Shown: positions 49,061-59,300 of the stretch, piece after piece
How positions within the stretch are numbered: the stretch's first letter is position 1
Layout of the letters: every line of letters starts with the position of its first letter
Assembly: GCA_019448385.1 (NCBI GenBank)
Contig: JAGTXO010000023.1
Coordinates: forward strand, 496,001 to 560,000
Length of the DNA: 64,000 bases
Source of the DNA: Diacronema lutheri
Taxonomy: Eukaryota > Haptophyta > Pavlovophyceae > Pavlovales > Pavlovaceae
Direction of reading: 5' to 3'
Position numbers and translations under genes: made by a program
The notes under the pieces: generated by a model
The model's input: only the letters and a program-made list of their open reading frames with translations
What the model was told of the DNA's origin: nothing
Databases searched by the model: none

Positions 49061-49953
49061 ATGCCCATGGCGTTCGCGCACGCGCTTCGTTTCATCGCGT
49101 GCGCGCTCGTCGCGCATGCCACGATGGCGCTCAAGCCGGCAGGCGGGCGTGCGCCGGGATGCGATGCGATTGCGCTCCGCCGCTCGGCCGCCTCGCGCGT
49201 CGCGCTTGCCACAGCGGCTTCCGCCGCGATCGGCGGCGGGCTCGTTCCGCGCGCGCTCGCGGCGTGCGACCCCACGTCGGGCGAGGAGTGCTTGGGCAAC
49301 TTTTGGTCGTCGGGAAAGCTGACGTACTCGAAGGCCGACCAGGTGTGCCGCGCATCGCGCGCACTGTCGTCGAGCTGCGATGGCCGCGCGGACCGGCAGG
49401 GCACGCGCCACCCTGGGCGCCGCCGCGCGCCGCGCGCCCCGTGCCGAAGCCCACCGTGCCGTCCGCGCCGCGGGCCGACCCGGCCTTGTCTTCTCCGCCT
49501 GCCCCTCAGCTGAGCGAGTACAAGTCGAGCTCGCCCACCGACTCGGGCAGGACCGTGCTTCGTCTCACCGCACGCCTGCAGCGTCAGCGGCGGGCGTTTG
49601 ACGAGCTCGCGCCGATGATTGCGCTCGGCGAGATCGAGGAGGCGCGCCGCCGGCTGCGTGCGCCGCCGCTCGATGGCGTGCGCAAGGCATCGAACGACCT
49701 CGTCCTCCTCTCCGCGGACGTTAAACAGGCGGGAAGAGCGCAGCGCGCGTTCACGGCGGCCGTCGACCGTCTCGACTCGCAACTGATGCGCGCCGGGCGA
49801 AAGGAGCGCACGATCGACGGGCTCTCGGGCGACTTTGCGGACGCGGCCGGGCAATTTGATCTCTACTTGCAGGCTGTTGGCGTGCCCAAGCCCGAGCGCG
49901 CGAAGGCGAGCGCGGACGCGGCCGCAAACGTGGCCCCTGCGTCGCTGCGCTGA
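49061..49953 (+). CDS. Probable thylakoid-lumen four-helix protein (PsbQ-like at best)
   Basis: Seen: exons 49061-49342 and 49510-49953 join in phase 0 over a 167-bp GTGTGC-AG intron (241 residues). The start MPMAFAHALRFIACALVAHA is a signal-peptide-like segment, followed by a Ser/Arg-rich transit part and a second hydrophobic stretch (ASRVALATAASAAIGGGLVP) ending in RALAA|CD, a typical thylakoid processing site with twin-Arg-free core. The mature part begins with two cysteines then helices: VLRLTARLQRQRRAFDELAP, EEARRRLRAPPLDGVRKASN, AQRAFTAAVDRLDSQLMRAG, AAGQFDLYLQAVGVPKPE. This helix pattern resembles PsbQ-type or related small lumen proteins of red-lineage plastids. Inferred: an extrinsic photosystem or lumen factor. 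The family name is tentative; lumen location is better supported. Confidence 0.6.
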
Positions 49954-50016
49954 GGTGTCTCGCTAGTCAACCAGGCCGTGAACACAATGCCGATGTGAAC
50001 CAACCCTGACTGAGCG

Positions 50017-51915
50017 TCACAGCAGCTCGTGCCAGCCTCGCGCGTGCGGCGCGGGCGCGCCCATCCCGACAGCAGCCGCCGCTGGCTTCCATGTGACCGA
50101 GCGGTCGCGTCGGCGAAGCGGCGCGATCGTTGGGCTGGCGGGCGCAGCGGAGGTGCGCGCCGGCCTCGCCGGCAAATCGTCGGCGCGCGCGAACGCCCAC
50201 GCCTCGCGGTCGCGCCGCCGAGCGTACGTGAGGCCGTAGCCAACGGGGAAGAGGGGCGCCGCGCCGTCGGCGGCGCGCGCGCCGTCGGGCGTGCTCGGCC
50301 ACGCGAAGGAGAGCCGGCCGTCGGGCGCGCACGCTGTGCCGTCCCGCGCGAGCTCGCCGAAGAGCAGGTCGACGAGCGCTTCGCCCGCCTCCGCGCCAGG
50401 CAACCACGTAGCGACGAGCGCATGCACGAGAGAAACGGTTTCAGCTGGCACGTGCAGCGGCCGGCCACTGAGCAGCACGAGCACGATGGGCCTGCGCGGG
50501 TTGGCCGCGTGGCACGACGCGACGCGCGCGACGTCCGCGTGCGACAGCTGCGCGCGCGCGACGTCGCCATGCCACTCGGCGTAGGGCCGCTCGCCGACGA
50601 CGAGGACGGCGACGTCACCCCACGCGGGCGGAGGCGCGTCACCGTCGGCGGCGATGGCGGCGCGCGCGTCGCCGCCGAAGCAGCGCGCGAACCACGCGCC
50701 TCCGCCTGCGCCGTCGCCGCCGGTACGCGTGCCGTGCCTCGCCTCCGCCTCGTCGTCCGCACCGCCCACGTCGCCGCGCTCGCAGCCGTGCGCGGCCGTG
50801 CCGTCGGCCGCGGCGCGCACGAACGGCGCGGGTTCGATGTGCGCCGGCGCGGCGGCGTGGTCGCGCGCGCGCGCCGCACACGCGCACAGCCGCGCGCGCG
50901 CGCCGAGCCGCGCGCGCATCGCCGCCCATAGGGAGGGTGGCGCACTGTCCCCCAAGTGGCGGTTGCCGCGCTCGCCCTGCCACGTGCCCGTCCAGCCACC
51001 GCAGAGCATCCCGACATCGTCCGCGCCGTCGCCTCCGACAAAGACGCGCGGTGGCCGGCGAGGCGGCAGCGGCAGTACGCGCCCGCCGTGCTCGCCCGCG
51101 CGGTTCACGAGGAGTACCGTCGAACGGCGCACGGCCTCTCGCGCGAGCTCGCGGTGCGCCGCGCAGCCGACGATCGACGGCGACGCTGGCGGGGGCGCGC
51201 GCGCGCGCGCGGCGGGTAGCGAGCCGCTCGCCTCGGCGGCCGCGAGCTCCGCGGCGCTCGGACCACCGCCGTGCGCATCGTCGCCGTCGGCGCCGTCGAC
51301 ATCCGAGCCCGCGTCCGACGCCGTGCTGGACGAGCTGCCGGACCACATGTCGGAATGGCACACGCGCTCGCTCCGACTCCGGCGCAGCGCCGCGACGCCG
51401 CCGCCGCCGCCGCTCGCGCCGCGCGCGCGCGCGCGCGCGCCAACCAACCCCCCGCCCGCCCTGCCGCCCAAGCCGCCGGCGTGCGCCGACGCGGAGGCCG
51501 AACGCAGCAGCAGCAGGGACTGCGCGCGCGCGTGCGGCGCGCCGCCGCCGTGCGCTGCGCCCGCGCCGCCGCCGCCGCTGGCCGCCGCGGCCGCCGCGGC
51601 CGCGTGCACGGCACCGTCCGCGCACGACGCGGCGTGCGGCGCGCGGCAGCGCTCGCACTCACACGCGCGCGCGCCGCCATGCGTGCCGCGGATGAGGCCA
51701 ATACGAATCTTCGCGTAAAGTACGCGCGCGGCCGCGTCGCGAAGACGCGCCTCCGACAGCTGGCCGCGCACGATGGCGGCGCGCGCGGCGGCGAGTTGCG
51801 CCGGGTACGCGAGCCCGCCGCGCGAGATGCCCGACGACATGACCACGTCGACGCCCGCGCCGAGCGCGGCGGCAAACGCCGCGCCGAAATCGGCCGACGG
51901 GCAGGGCGGCGCGCG

Positions 51916-51957
<42 letters not shown>

Positions 51958-54231
51958 GCCTCCGCCTGCGCTTCCGCCAAGCAGCCTGTCGAGCCCGTCC
52001 AGGTCCGAGATGACGAAGCCCTTGAAGCCGAGCTCGCCCTTGAGGACCGTCGTGAGCCAGTACTCGTGCGCGTGCATGCTCACGCCGCGCACGGACGAGA
52101 AGGACGCCATCACCGCGAGCGCGCCCGCGCGCACGCCCGCCGCGTAGGCGGGCAGGTGGCGCGCGCGCAGCTCGGCGTCGGAGAGCGCGCAGTCGCCCTG
52201 GTCGAGGCGGCCGCCGACGCCCGTCCCGTCCGTCGTCTCGCCGTCCCCCAGGTAGTGCTTGAGGCACGCAATCACGCGCTCGCACCCGCCCTCGCGCACG
52301 CCGCGCACTGCCGCCGCGCCGAGCGCCGCGACGCGCGCGCCGTCCGCGCCAAACGACTCGTACGTGCGGCCCCAGCGCACGTCGGCGGCGACGGCGACGC
52401 ACGGCGCGAAGATCAGGTTGGTGCCCGCCGCGCGCGCCTCGCGCGCCGTCGCCGCCGCGACCGCGCCGACGAGCGCCTCCGCGTCGCGCGCGCAGCCCAG
52501 CCCGACGTTGTGCGGGAAGATGGTCGCGCCCGCGCAGTTGTTTAACCCGTGCACCGCGTCCGATGCGATGAGCAGCGGCAGGCGCGCGTGGCGCGCCTCG
52601 CGCCGCGCGCCGCCGCCGCCTCCGCCGCCGGCGCCGCCCGCGCCCGCGCCCGCGCACGGCGCGCCGTAGGCGCCTGCGGGCGGCGGCGCGAGGCGCGCGC
52701 GCGGCGCGGCTCGCTGCAGCTCGCGCGCATGCGCCGCCCAGCGCGCGGGCGTGTTCGGGTGCGGCGCCGCGCCGCCCGCGCCAAGCACGCTGCCCAGCCT
52801 GTGCACCGTCACCTCCGCGTGCCCGCACGCCGACAGGTGCCGGCCCGCCCGGCGCAGCGCGCGAGCGCGCACGCGCACGATTGCGTCGTCGTCGTCGCCG
52901 TCGTCGCCCGGCGCACGGCCGCCGTCTCCGCCGACGCACGCAGCGCCGGCGCCCACAGCGCGCAACGCCGCGCGTAGCGCGACGGCGACCCAGCCCGCGG
53001 GCGCGCGCGCGCTGCCGCCTTCGCCGTCGTCGCCGTGCCCGTCGCCTCGGCCACTGCCGCCGCCGCGCCTCGCCGCGCCGCTCGCCGGCTGCTCGAGCGC
53101 GCCTCGCCGCGCCGTCGGCGCGCCATGCGGCAAAGCCCTCCACTCGACTTGAAAGCACTGACCAATGCAGTCGTCCAGATCAAGACGCGCGGCAAGCGCG
53201 ACGGCGGCGGTCCAGCACGCGTCGCCGGCCGCCGCGTCGAGCAGCGCGAGCAGCGGCGGCTCGCGCAGCTGCCGCGCCCATAGGAGGGACACACTGCTCC
53301 CCACGGCCGCGTCGGCGGTTACATGCGCGCCCGCACGGCGGATCGCGCCGGTGGCGGGCGGAGGCGATGCGGCGGCGCGGCCGGCGCGTAGAGCGCCGAC
53401 AGCGTCAGCTCGCGCAGCGCCGACCACGCGCGGCGTGCGCTCCTCGCCCTCGCTCTCGCCCACGTCCATGGCGCCGCCGCTGCTGCCGCGCGCGGCCCAC
53501 TCGCCGTCCGAGTCAACGTGGAGGTCGCGCGCGTCGCGCGTGTTGCGCGCCGGCCGCGAGCGCGCGTGCGCGCGCGCCGCGTGCGGCTCTGGCACGTGGT
53601 GCGGGTCAGCCACGTGCACCTCCTCGTCGCCCGCCCGCTGCCGCAGGTGCGAGGGCGGTGCCGCGACCGCGCTTGCCGCGGCCGTGCTGGCGGCCGCGCC
53701 GCCCACCGGCTGCGGCTGGGGCTCGTCGCCGTCGCGGCGTGCGGTGGGCGCAAACACGTCGTCGATGGCGACATTCCGGATGTCGTGGAACGAGGGCGGC
53801 GCCTCGAGCGCCGGCTGCGGCTTGAGGAAGGCGCGGTGCGAGACGGGTGGCGCCTGCGGCAGAATCGGCGGCGGCTGCGGCTGCGGCCGCGGCTGCGGTT
53901 GCTGCGGCGGCCGTGGCGGCGCGCGGTGCGCGAGCGCCGGGTCCGTCGCGCATCCATCCGCCGCCGCCGCAACCGCTGCCGCCGCCGCCGCCGCCGCTGC
54001 CGCCGCCGCGCGTGCCGGCCGGAGCGACGCGACGGGCGGCGGCGGGCCATGCGGCGAGAGCGGCTGCGAATTCGAGCTCGACGACGAGTCGGCGTGCGAT
54101 GAAGGCGAGAGCGGATCGCTGCTGTCGGCGCGGCGGATCGCCAGCGCGCTGCTGCCCGGCGTCTCCACCAGGCTGATGCTGCGCACCAGCCCCGGCCGAG
54201 CGGCGACGATGACGTCCCCTTGCTGCCGCAT
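50017..54231 (-). CDS. Glycoside hydrolase family 3 (beta-glucosidase-like)
   Basis: Seen: one exon of 1404 residues. The first ~490 residues are disordered or low complexity, with a short ordered segment around QCFQVEWRALPHG. The GH3 N-terminal barrel then reads LPLLIASDAVHGLNNCAGAT with IFPHNVGLGC, APCVAVAADVRWGRTYESFG, ACLKHYLGDG, AVMASFSSVRGVSMHAHEYW, LGFKGFVISDLDGLDRLLGG (the SD aspartate is the expected nucleophile) and VDVVMSSGISRGGLAYPAQL. The C-terminal alpha/beta sandwich follows: RRSTVLLVNRAGEHGGRVLP, GADDVGMLCGGWTGTWQGER, VAVLVVGERPYAEWHGD and LLSGRPLHVPAE. Known: such enzymes release glucose from beta-glucans; laminarin or chrysolaminarin would be a fitting substrate in an alga, but this is inference. 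No signal peptide is obvious. Large inserts (about 750-780 and 880-1010) are Gly/Ala-rich. Confidence 0.85.
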
Positions 54232-54262
54232 TTCGCCAGTGAGAATCGGGAGCGGATCTCTG

Positions 54263-54414
54263 ATATAAAAAGTGTTTGTCCAGCCTCGGCCCCGTGCGCG
54301 CCCCTCCTGCTGACCCGCCTGTAAGCGTCGTTAGTATATAAAAAGCGCCTCGCTGCGCACTTCCTGACCCCATCTGTTGACCCGTCGGAAAGCGTCGTTA
54401 GTATATAAAAAGTG
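54263..54414 (-). promoter_or_regulatory. Three tandem TATA-like/TACTAAC units upstream of the GH3 gene
   Basis: Read on the minus strand, CACTTTTTATATA-like sequences end near 54263, 54335 and 54402, spaced about 70 bp. The two distal units continue as TACTAACGACGCTTACAGGC (54341-54311) and TACTAACGACGCTTTCCGAC (54408-54378), each followed by GGGTC. The element lies 32-180 bp before the GH3 start at 54231. TACTAAC followed by CTTACAG also resembles a branch point and acceptor of a 5' leader intron. Confidence 0.6.
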
Positions 54415-55040
54415 AGTTGCGATCTGGCTTGAAACGCCTAGGTGGAAGAGAGCAAATGAGATGCAACCCCAAGATGAGCGACCTCGAGTGCATGCGCGGG
54501 CCATTCGGATTTCGAAGGGATGAGATGTCCTTGTGAGGGAGCTCGTCCGGACGATGAGCGTCTTCAAATGGGGTGCGCGATGTAGCGCACACGGTGCGGG
54601 AAGCGCGCGGCGGTTCGAGCCGTCGCCGGAGCAACCGCCGCACGCACGCCGGCAAATGACGACCGCGGCGGTCGCGTGCGGCGGCGCGCGCCGGCGCGCG
54701 CCACGCTGTCGTGGCCCATCGTCCGCTGCAGCACAATCGACGGCGCAACGGGGTCGACGCGGCCATGGCGCGGCCCAGCCTGTGCGGCGCGCCCGGACAC
54801 GGAGAGTCGCGCGCGCGCGCGCGCGCACGTGTAGCGCAACAACGGCCGCTCGGCGCTCGCAGCAGAGCGCGCAGCGCCGTTGCCGTGCCGTTCGCCGCCT
54901 CAGCCGTCCCGCCGGCGCCTCACGCGCCACGCGCCGCCAGCTGAAACGGGAAACCCCACTTTGATCGGAGCGCCGTCAGTCAGCACGCAAGGGAGGGCTT
55001 TTGAGCGTCAACGGCCCGTCGCTCGCGGCTTGCCGCCGTT
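54415..55040. other. Intergenic region with a segment shared with 55975-56025
   Basis: No gene is convincing. GTGCATGCGCGGGCCATTCG at 54490 and GATGTCCTTGTGAGGGAGCT at 54525 match, with small differences and the same order, GTGCAGCGCGGGCCGTTCGG and GACGTCCTTGTGAGGGAGCT near 55990-56025. A GCGCGCGC run is near 54810. The leader and promoter of the gene at 55041 should lie near its 3' end. Confidence 0.5.
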
Positions 55041-55817
55041 ATGAACGGCGAGCTGCGCGCGACGTTCGTCGATGCGGACGAGGCGAGGATGCTACGCGCG
55101 ATGCGGCGGTACACGGGTGACGACGCCGCGCGCGCCGCGGGCAACCGCTTCTCGCAGGCCAACGGCCAGCGCATAGCGGCGCTCGCCGAGCGGAATGCGA
55201 GCCGGCCGGCGCCTCAACCCGCGCCGCCCGCGCCGCCCGCGCGGCGCGGCCTCGAGCCCAAGGCGAGCAGCCGAGCGATTCCCGTGCCCAAAGTCGGCCG
55301 CGTCGGCGCGTCGCGCCATTACGCGCCCATCGACTTCGTCCAGCCGCGCCGGCGCCAGCCGGAGCGGCCTGACTACTCGGCCTACGAGCCGCCGCAGCTC
55401 GCGCCGTACGCGCCGCCGGCCGAGACACGCGAGGCGAAGAAGGAACGGCTGCAGGACCGCCTCGCGTACGGCGATGCGCCGGCGGCGCACGCGTTCGCGC
55501 CGCGCGTGCCGCCGGCCGGCACGCAAGCACGCGTCAAGCCATCGGAGGTGCAGCAGGTCGCGGCACTCACCACCTCAATCTCAACGGAGATCGATGAGCG
55601 GCGGGAGTTTTTGGCGGAGATGGGCGCGCTCGGCAAGGCCGCGCAGTACGAGGCGCAAATCCGCGCCGAGATTGCCGTCCGGCAGCAGGAGCTCAAGCGG
55701 CTGCAGGCCCTGATGCGCGCTGCCGATGGCGGCGGCGCGGTAGGCGCGGCCGACGGGCGCGACGTCGCCAGCCCCGAGCCCGAGGTCGATGACGGCAGCC
55801 AGCCGCAAGCCGCGTGA
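55041..55817 (+). CDS. UPF0193 (EVG1 / C22orf23-like) protein
   Basis: Seen: one exon of 258 residues, MNGELRATFVDADEARMLRA to a Gln/Ala end. The C-terminal part TTSISTEIDERREFLAEMGA with LGKAAQYEAQIRAEIAVRQQ and ELKRLQALM matches the UPF0193 signature EI-x-ER-x-EFL-x-x-M-x-x-LG-x(4)-Y-x(3)-I-x-x-EI-x(3)-E-(L/M). The preceding KKERLQDRLAYGDAP segment also fits that family. The N-terminal half is Pro/Ala/Arg-rich with a tyrosine-containing PDYSAYEPPQLAPYAPP stretch. Known: the family is found in organisms with cilia and has no established biochemical activity. Inferred: a flagellar or basal-body role, in line with the dynein light chain gene in this window. The ATG at 55041 is the first in frame after an upstream stop. 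Confidence 0.7.
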   Translation: MNGELRATFVDADEARMLRAMRRYTGDDAARAAGNRFSQANGQRIAALAERNASRPAPQPAPPAPPARRGLEPKASSRAIPVPKVGRVGASRHYAPIDFVQPRRRQPERPDYSAYEPPQLAPYAPPAETREAKKERLQDRLAYGDAPAAHAFAPRVPPAGTQARVKPSEVQQVAALTTSISTEIDERREFLAEMGALGKAAQYEAQIRAEIAVRQQELKRLQALMRAADGGGAVGAADGRDVASPEPEVDDGSQPQAA

Positions 55818-56343
55818 GCGCTCATGCAGATACAGCAATTGCACTGCCGCAGGCCAGCTGCTGGTGTGGACGCATGTACACAGTGAGGGGTACAGTGATC
55901 GGGGGGGGGGGGGGGGGGGGGGAGGGGGGGCAGACAGGGTATAGATGGTCAAGCCAAATCCGATCAGGGGCACGATCGCGCCCCGAGTGCAGCGCGGGCC
56001 GTTCGGAAGGACGTCCTTGTGAGGGAGCTCTTCGCGTTTGGCGAGCGGGGGAGCACGACGCGCAGCGTTGCTGCGGCGGCGTGCGGGCGGCGAGCAGCGG
56101 TCGGGCTGCTCGCGACGAGGCCGGAGCAGACGGCGCCGTGGCCGCCGGCGCAGGTGACGCGCGCCGACGAGCCGTAGCGAGCGTCCGTGATCCGCACGGC
56201 GGTTGGAGCGGGCCGGCTGGTGCGGCGCGCTCGGCCACGGGTGGCGGCGTGCACGGTCGTGCCGCGCGCGGCACGCGTCGCCAGCCGCGCGCGACCTGGG
56301 CAGAGCCCGCAAAGCGTCGACCGCTGCGCGGCTCGGCCGTGCG
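55818..56343. other. Intergenic region with poly-G and a repeated segment
   Basis: A G tract spans about 55903-55930. Positions 55985-56027 repeat the segment seen at 54488-54546. From 56040 the sequence becomes GC-rich and merges into the 3' end of the giant gene on the minus strand. The two genes flanking it converge, so terminators for both should lie here; no hairpin with a clear T run is seen. Confidence 0.5.
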
Positions 56344-59300
56344 TCAACGCCGGCCGCGCTTCGGCCCGCGCGCGCTGCCGCCGCCGGCACTGGCGCTGGC
56401 AGCTCCGCGGGCGGGGGTGCGGGCGCGAGAGCCGCCGCCGCCACCGCCGCCGCGCCCGCCGCCGTCGTCGCCACCGCCGTCGCCGCCGCCGCCTCCCCCG
56501 CCGTCATCGTCGTCGTCGCCGCCGCCGCCTCCGTCGCCGTCGCCGTCGCCGTCGCCCTCGCCGCCGCCGCCGTCGCCGCTGCCATCGTCGTCGTCGTCGT
56601 CGTCGCCCTCGTCGTCGCCCTCGTCGTCGCCGTCGCACTCGTCGTCGCAGTCGTCGCCCTCGCCGTGCACCATGCGCTCCTCACGCTCCCACACCTCGCC
56701 GCGCGCCCACCAGGCGAGCACGAGGGCAAAGCGCTCAGGCGTCGACGTGGTGTCGCGCCCGGCCGCGTGCGCCGCCATGTCGTGCACGTCGTAGAAGATG
56801 TTGCGCGCGGCGTTGTAGTCGCGGTGCACGGGCTTCTTGCCGCCGTTGCACGCCGGGCAGATGACGAGCGCGTGCACCGTGCGCGTGCCGCCCTTTGCCA
56901 CGGGCAGGCGCGGGTTCTGCGCGAGCTCCGCGCCGCAGCGCTGCAGCCTGCCGCCCTTGGCGAGCCGCGGCATCGAGCAGTGCATCGACGTGTACGGCTC
57001 GGGCACGAAGACGGCCGCGACGCCGCGCCGCCGCAGCTCGCGCAGCAGCCCCACCTGGAAGGCGGGCGGCGCGCCCTTGGGCTGCGCGCCCTTGTGGTCG
57101 CGCAGCCACTTGCCCACGCACACGAGCAGCCGGTCGCGCGTCACGCCGTCGACACAGTGCGCCGCGATGAGCGCCTCGGCGACGCGCGCCGCGTTGGACC
57201 GCCCGCCGCTGTCGCGCCGCCAGCGCTCCTTCCGGCGCGCCGGCGCGTCGTACACGTGCTCGGCGGCGCGCTCGCGCACCCGCGCGCTCTCGCGGTGGAA
57301 GGCGATGTATTTGCCCGCGTCGAGCACCTTGGCGCTGTGCGCCTCGCCAAGCCGCGCCTCGTCCGCCTCCACGCTGAACTCCTCGCCGCGCCCGTCGGTG
57401 CGCACGCGCCGCCGCGCCGCGTTGGTCTTGGCCGTCTCGCGCGCAAAGCCCGCGGCGCGCGCGCGCGCGCGCTGCGTGAACTGCCGCCAGACGGCCGCCC
57501 GCCCGACGTGCGCAGAGTAGGTGGTGATGTTGCCCATGTTCGGGTCGGCCGCGACGACGACCGCCGCCTCGACGTCGATCGCCCGCCGCAGCTCGGAGCC
57601 GAGCGCGACGGCGATGCGCCCGTCCGGCCGGCGCCAGCGGTGCAGGACGCCCGAGCCGCCGGCCGGCGCCTGCGCCTTCGGCACGAGGACGGTCCCGACG
57701 GCGTGCACGGCGACGCCATCTGTCACCACCGACTTGACGGGCTGCCGGCCCGGGAGCGGCACGCGCGGCAGCGGCGCGAGGCCAACCCACGAGCGCCGCG
57801 CGTGCCACGGCAGATCGGCCGGCGGCCGCTCGCGCCCGGCGTAGTCGAAGACGCGGTTGGAGATGTCGAAGCGCGTCGCAAAGACCGCGTACCTGACGCG
57901 CACGTCCGACATCGGCGGGGTGTTGCCGTTTGTGCCTGTCCACTTGATCGGCTCGCCATCGTGGTCGCGCAGGTCCAGCGCCTTGAGCCGCGCGCGCAGC
58001 TCCTTGCGCTCGTCATCCGAAAGCGTCACCCAGATGGCGCTCGCGGCGAGGCGCACGTTGCGCGGCACCTGCGCGCAGCGCGCGGCGCGCGAGCGCGCGG
58101 GCGCGTGACCAACCTGGCCGCGGGGCGGCGCGCACGGCGGCGGCGCGCGCGCTTGGGCGCTCGGCGGCGGCAGCGGCAGCCACGCCTCGCGCGCACATTG
58201 TGCGTGCGCAGCGGCGCCACATTGTACCGCGGCGGCCGTCCGGTCAGCTGCGTGTGGATATGCGCGAGCCGGCAGAGCAGCGCCTGCCCCTCGGCCACGT
58301 GCTGCAGGGTGCGGATCTGCACGAGGAAGTAGCGCGTCGTGTGCCGGTCGTAGTTCCACCTTTTCGTGGGCGTGCACTTGTAGTCGATCTTGTGGAGGAC
58401 CATGTCGGGCAGGTGGCGGTCGAGCGCGGCGGGGCAGCCGACGCGCGCGCCCTCCACGTCGCCGCGCAGCAGCCGCTCGCACAGCTCGCGCACGCGCGCG
58501 TTTCGCTGCATCTCGGGCAGCGCGACGAGCGCCTCGTCGCGCTCGACTGCCGCGCGGACGACGTCGCGGAGCAGCCCGTTCACGACGCGCGATGGATGCA
58601 TCAGGCACGCGGTGGACACCTGCGTCGCCTCCGCCTCGAGGATCTCCGTGAGGCCCACCGCGCAGACGGGCTGGACGCCCTCGGCCATCTCGCCGACGGC
58701 GCGCGCCGTCGCCGCCTTGGTCTGCGCGGCGGCTTGCTCGGCGGGCTTGCCTCGGGGCGCTGCACCGTACGTGCTCTCGTCCTTGTGCCAGCCGATGGCC
58801 GAGAAGATCGCACGGACGGTTCCCTTGTCCATCGTGGTCGACGTGTGCACGCTGGTCGACGGGCCGCCCGACGCCGCGCCGACGGCCTGCGCGCTCGCCA
58901 CCGCAGCCTCGTCGCGCACCACCTTGTTGATGACGCGGTACGCCTGTGTCGTGAGCCTGTGCACGGCCGCCGCGATGCGCCGCAGCTCCTTCCGCGCACC
59001 GGGCTGCGCCGTCACCGCCTGCGGCCCCGCGTTGAGCGTCGAGCGCTTGACCACGAAGCCCGGGAGCACGCTGACGCGCGTGCGCGCCGTCGCGCCGCCG
59101 GCGGCGCGCGCGCTCGGCGCAGCGGGCTCGTCCACGCGCGCGCGCTCGACGCCGCGCGCGCGGGGAACGCTCGGCGCGCGCGCGCCCGCGGCGTCGCGCG
59201 CGCTCGCGGCGGCACCCGCCGCGGCGCGCTTGCCCGCGGCGCCCGACTCGCCGTGCGCGCGAAGCGGCGCCGACGCCAATGCCGACGCCGCGCCCGCGCC

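Noticed and set aside
54560-54640. Possible tRNA (GGTTCGAGCC-like B box near 54613)
   Set aside because: No matching A box, acceptor stem or anticodon arm could be folded by eye.
55581-56729. Minus-strand Thr/Ala-rich frame across the acidic tail of the giant gene
   Set aside because: It is a frame shadow of the GAC/GGC triplet tract encoding the Asp/Gly tail.
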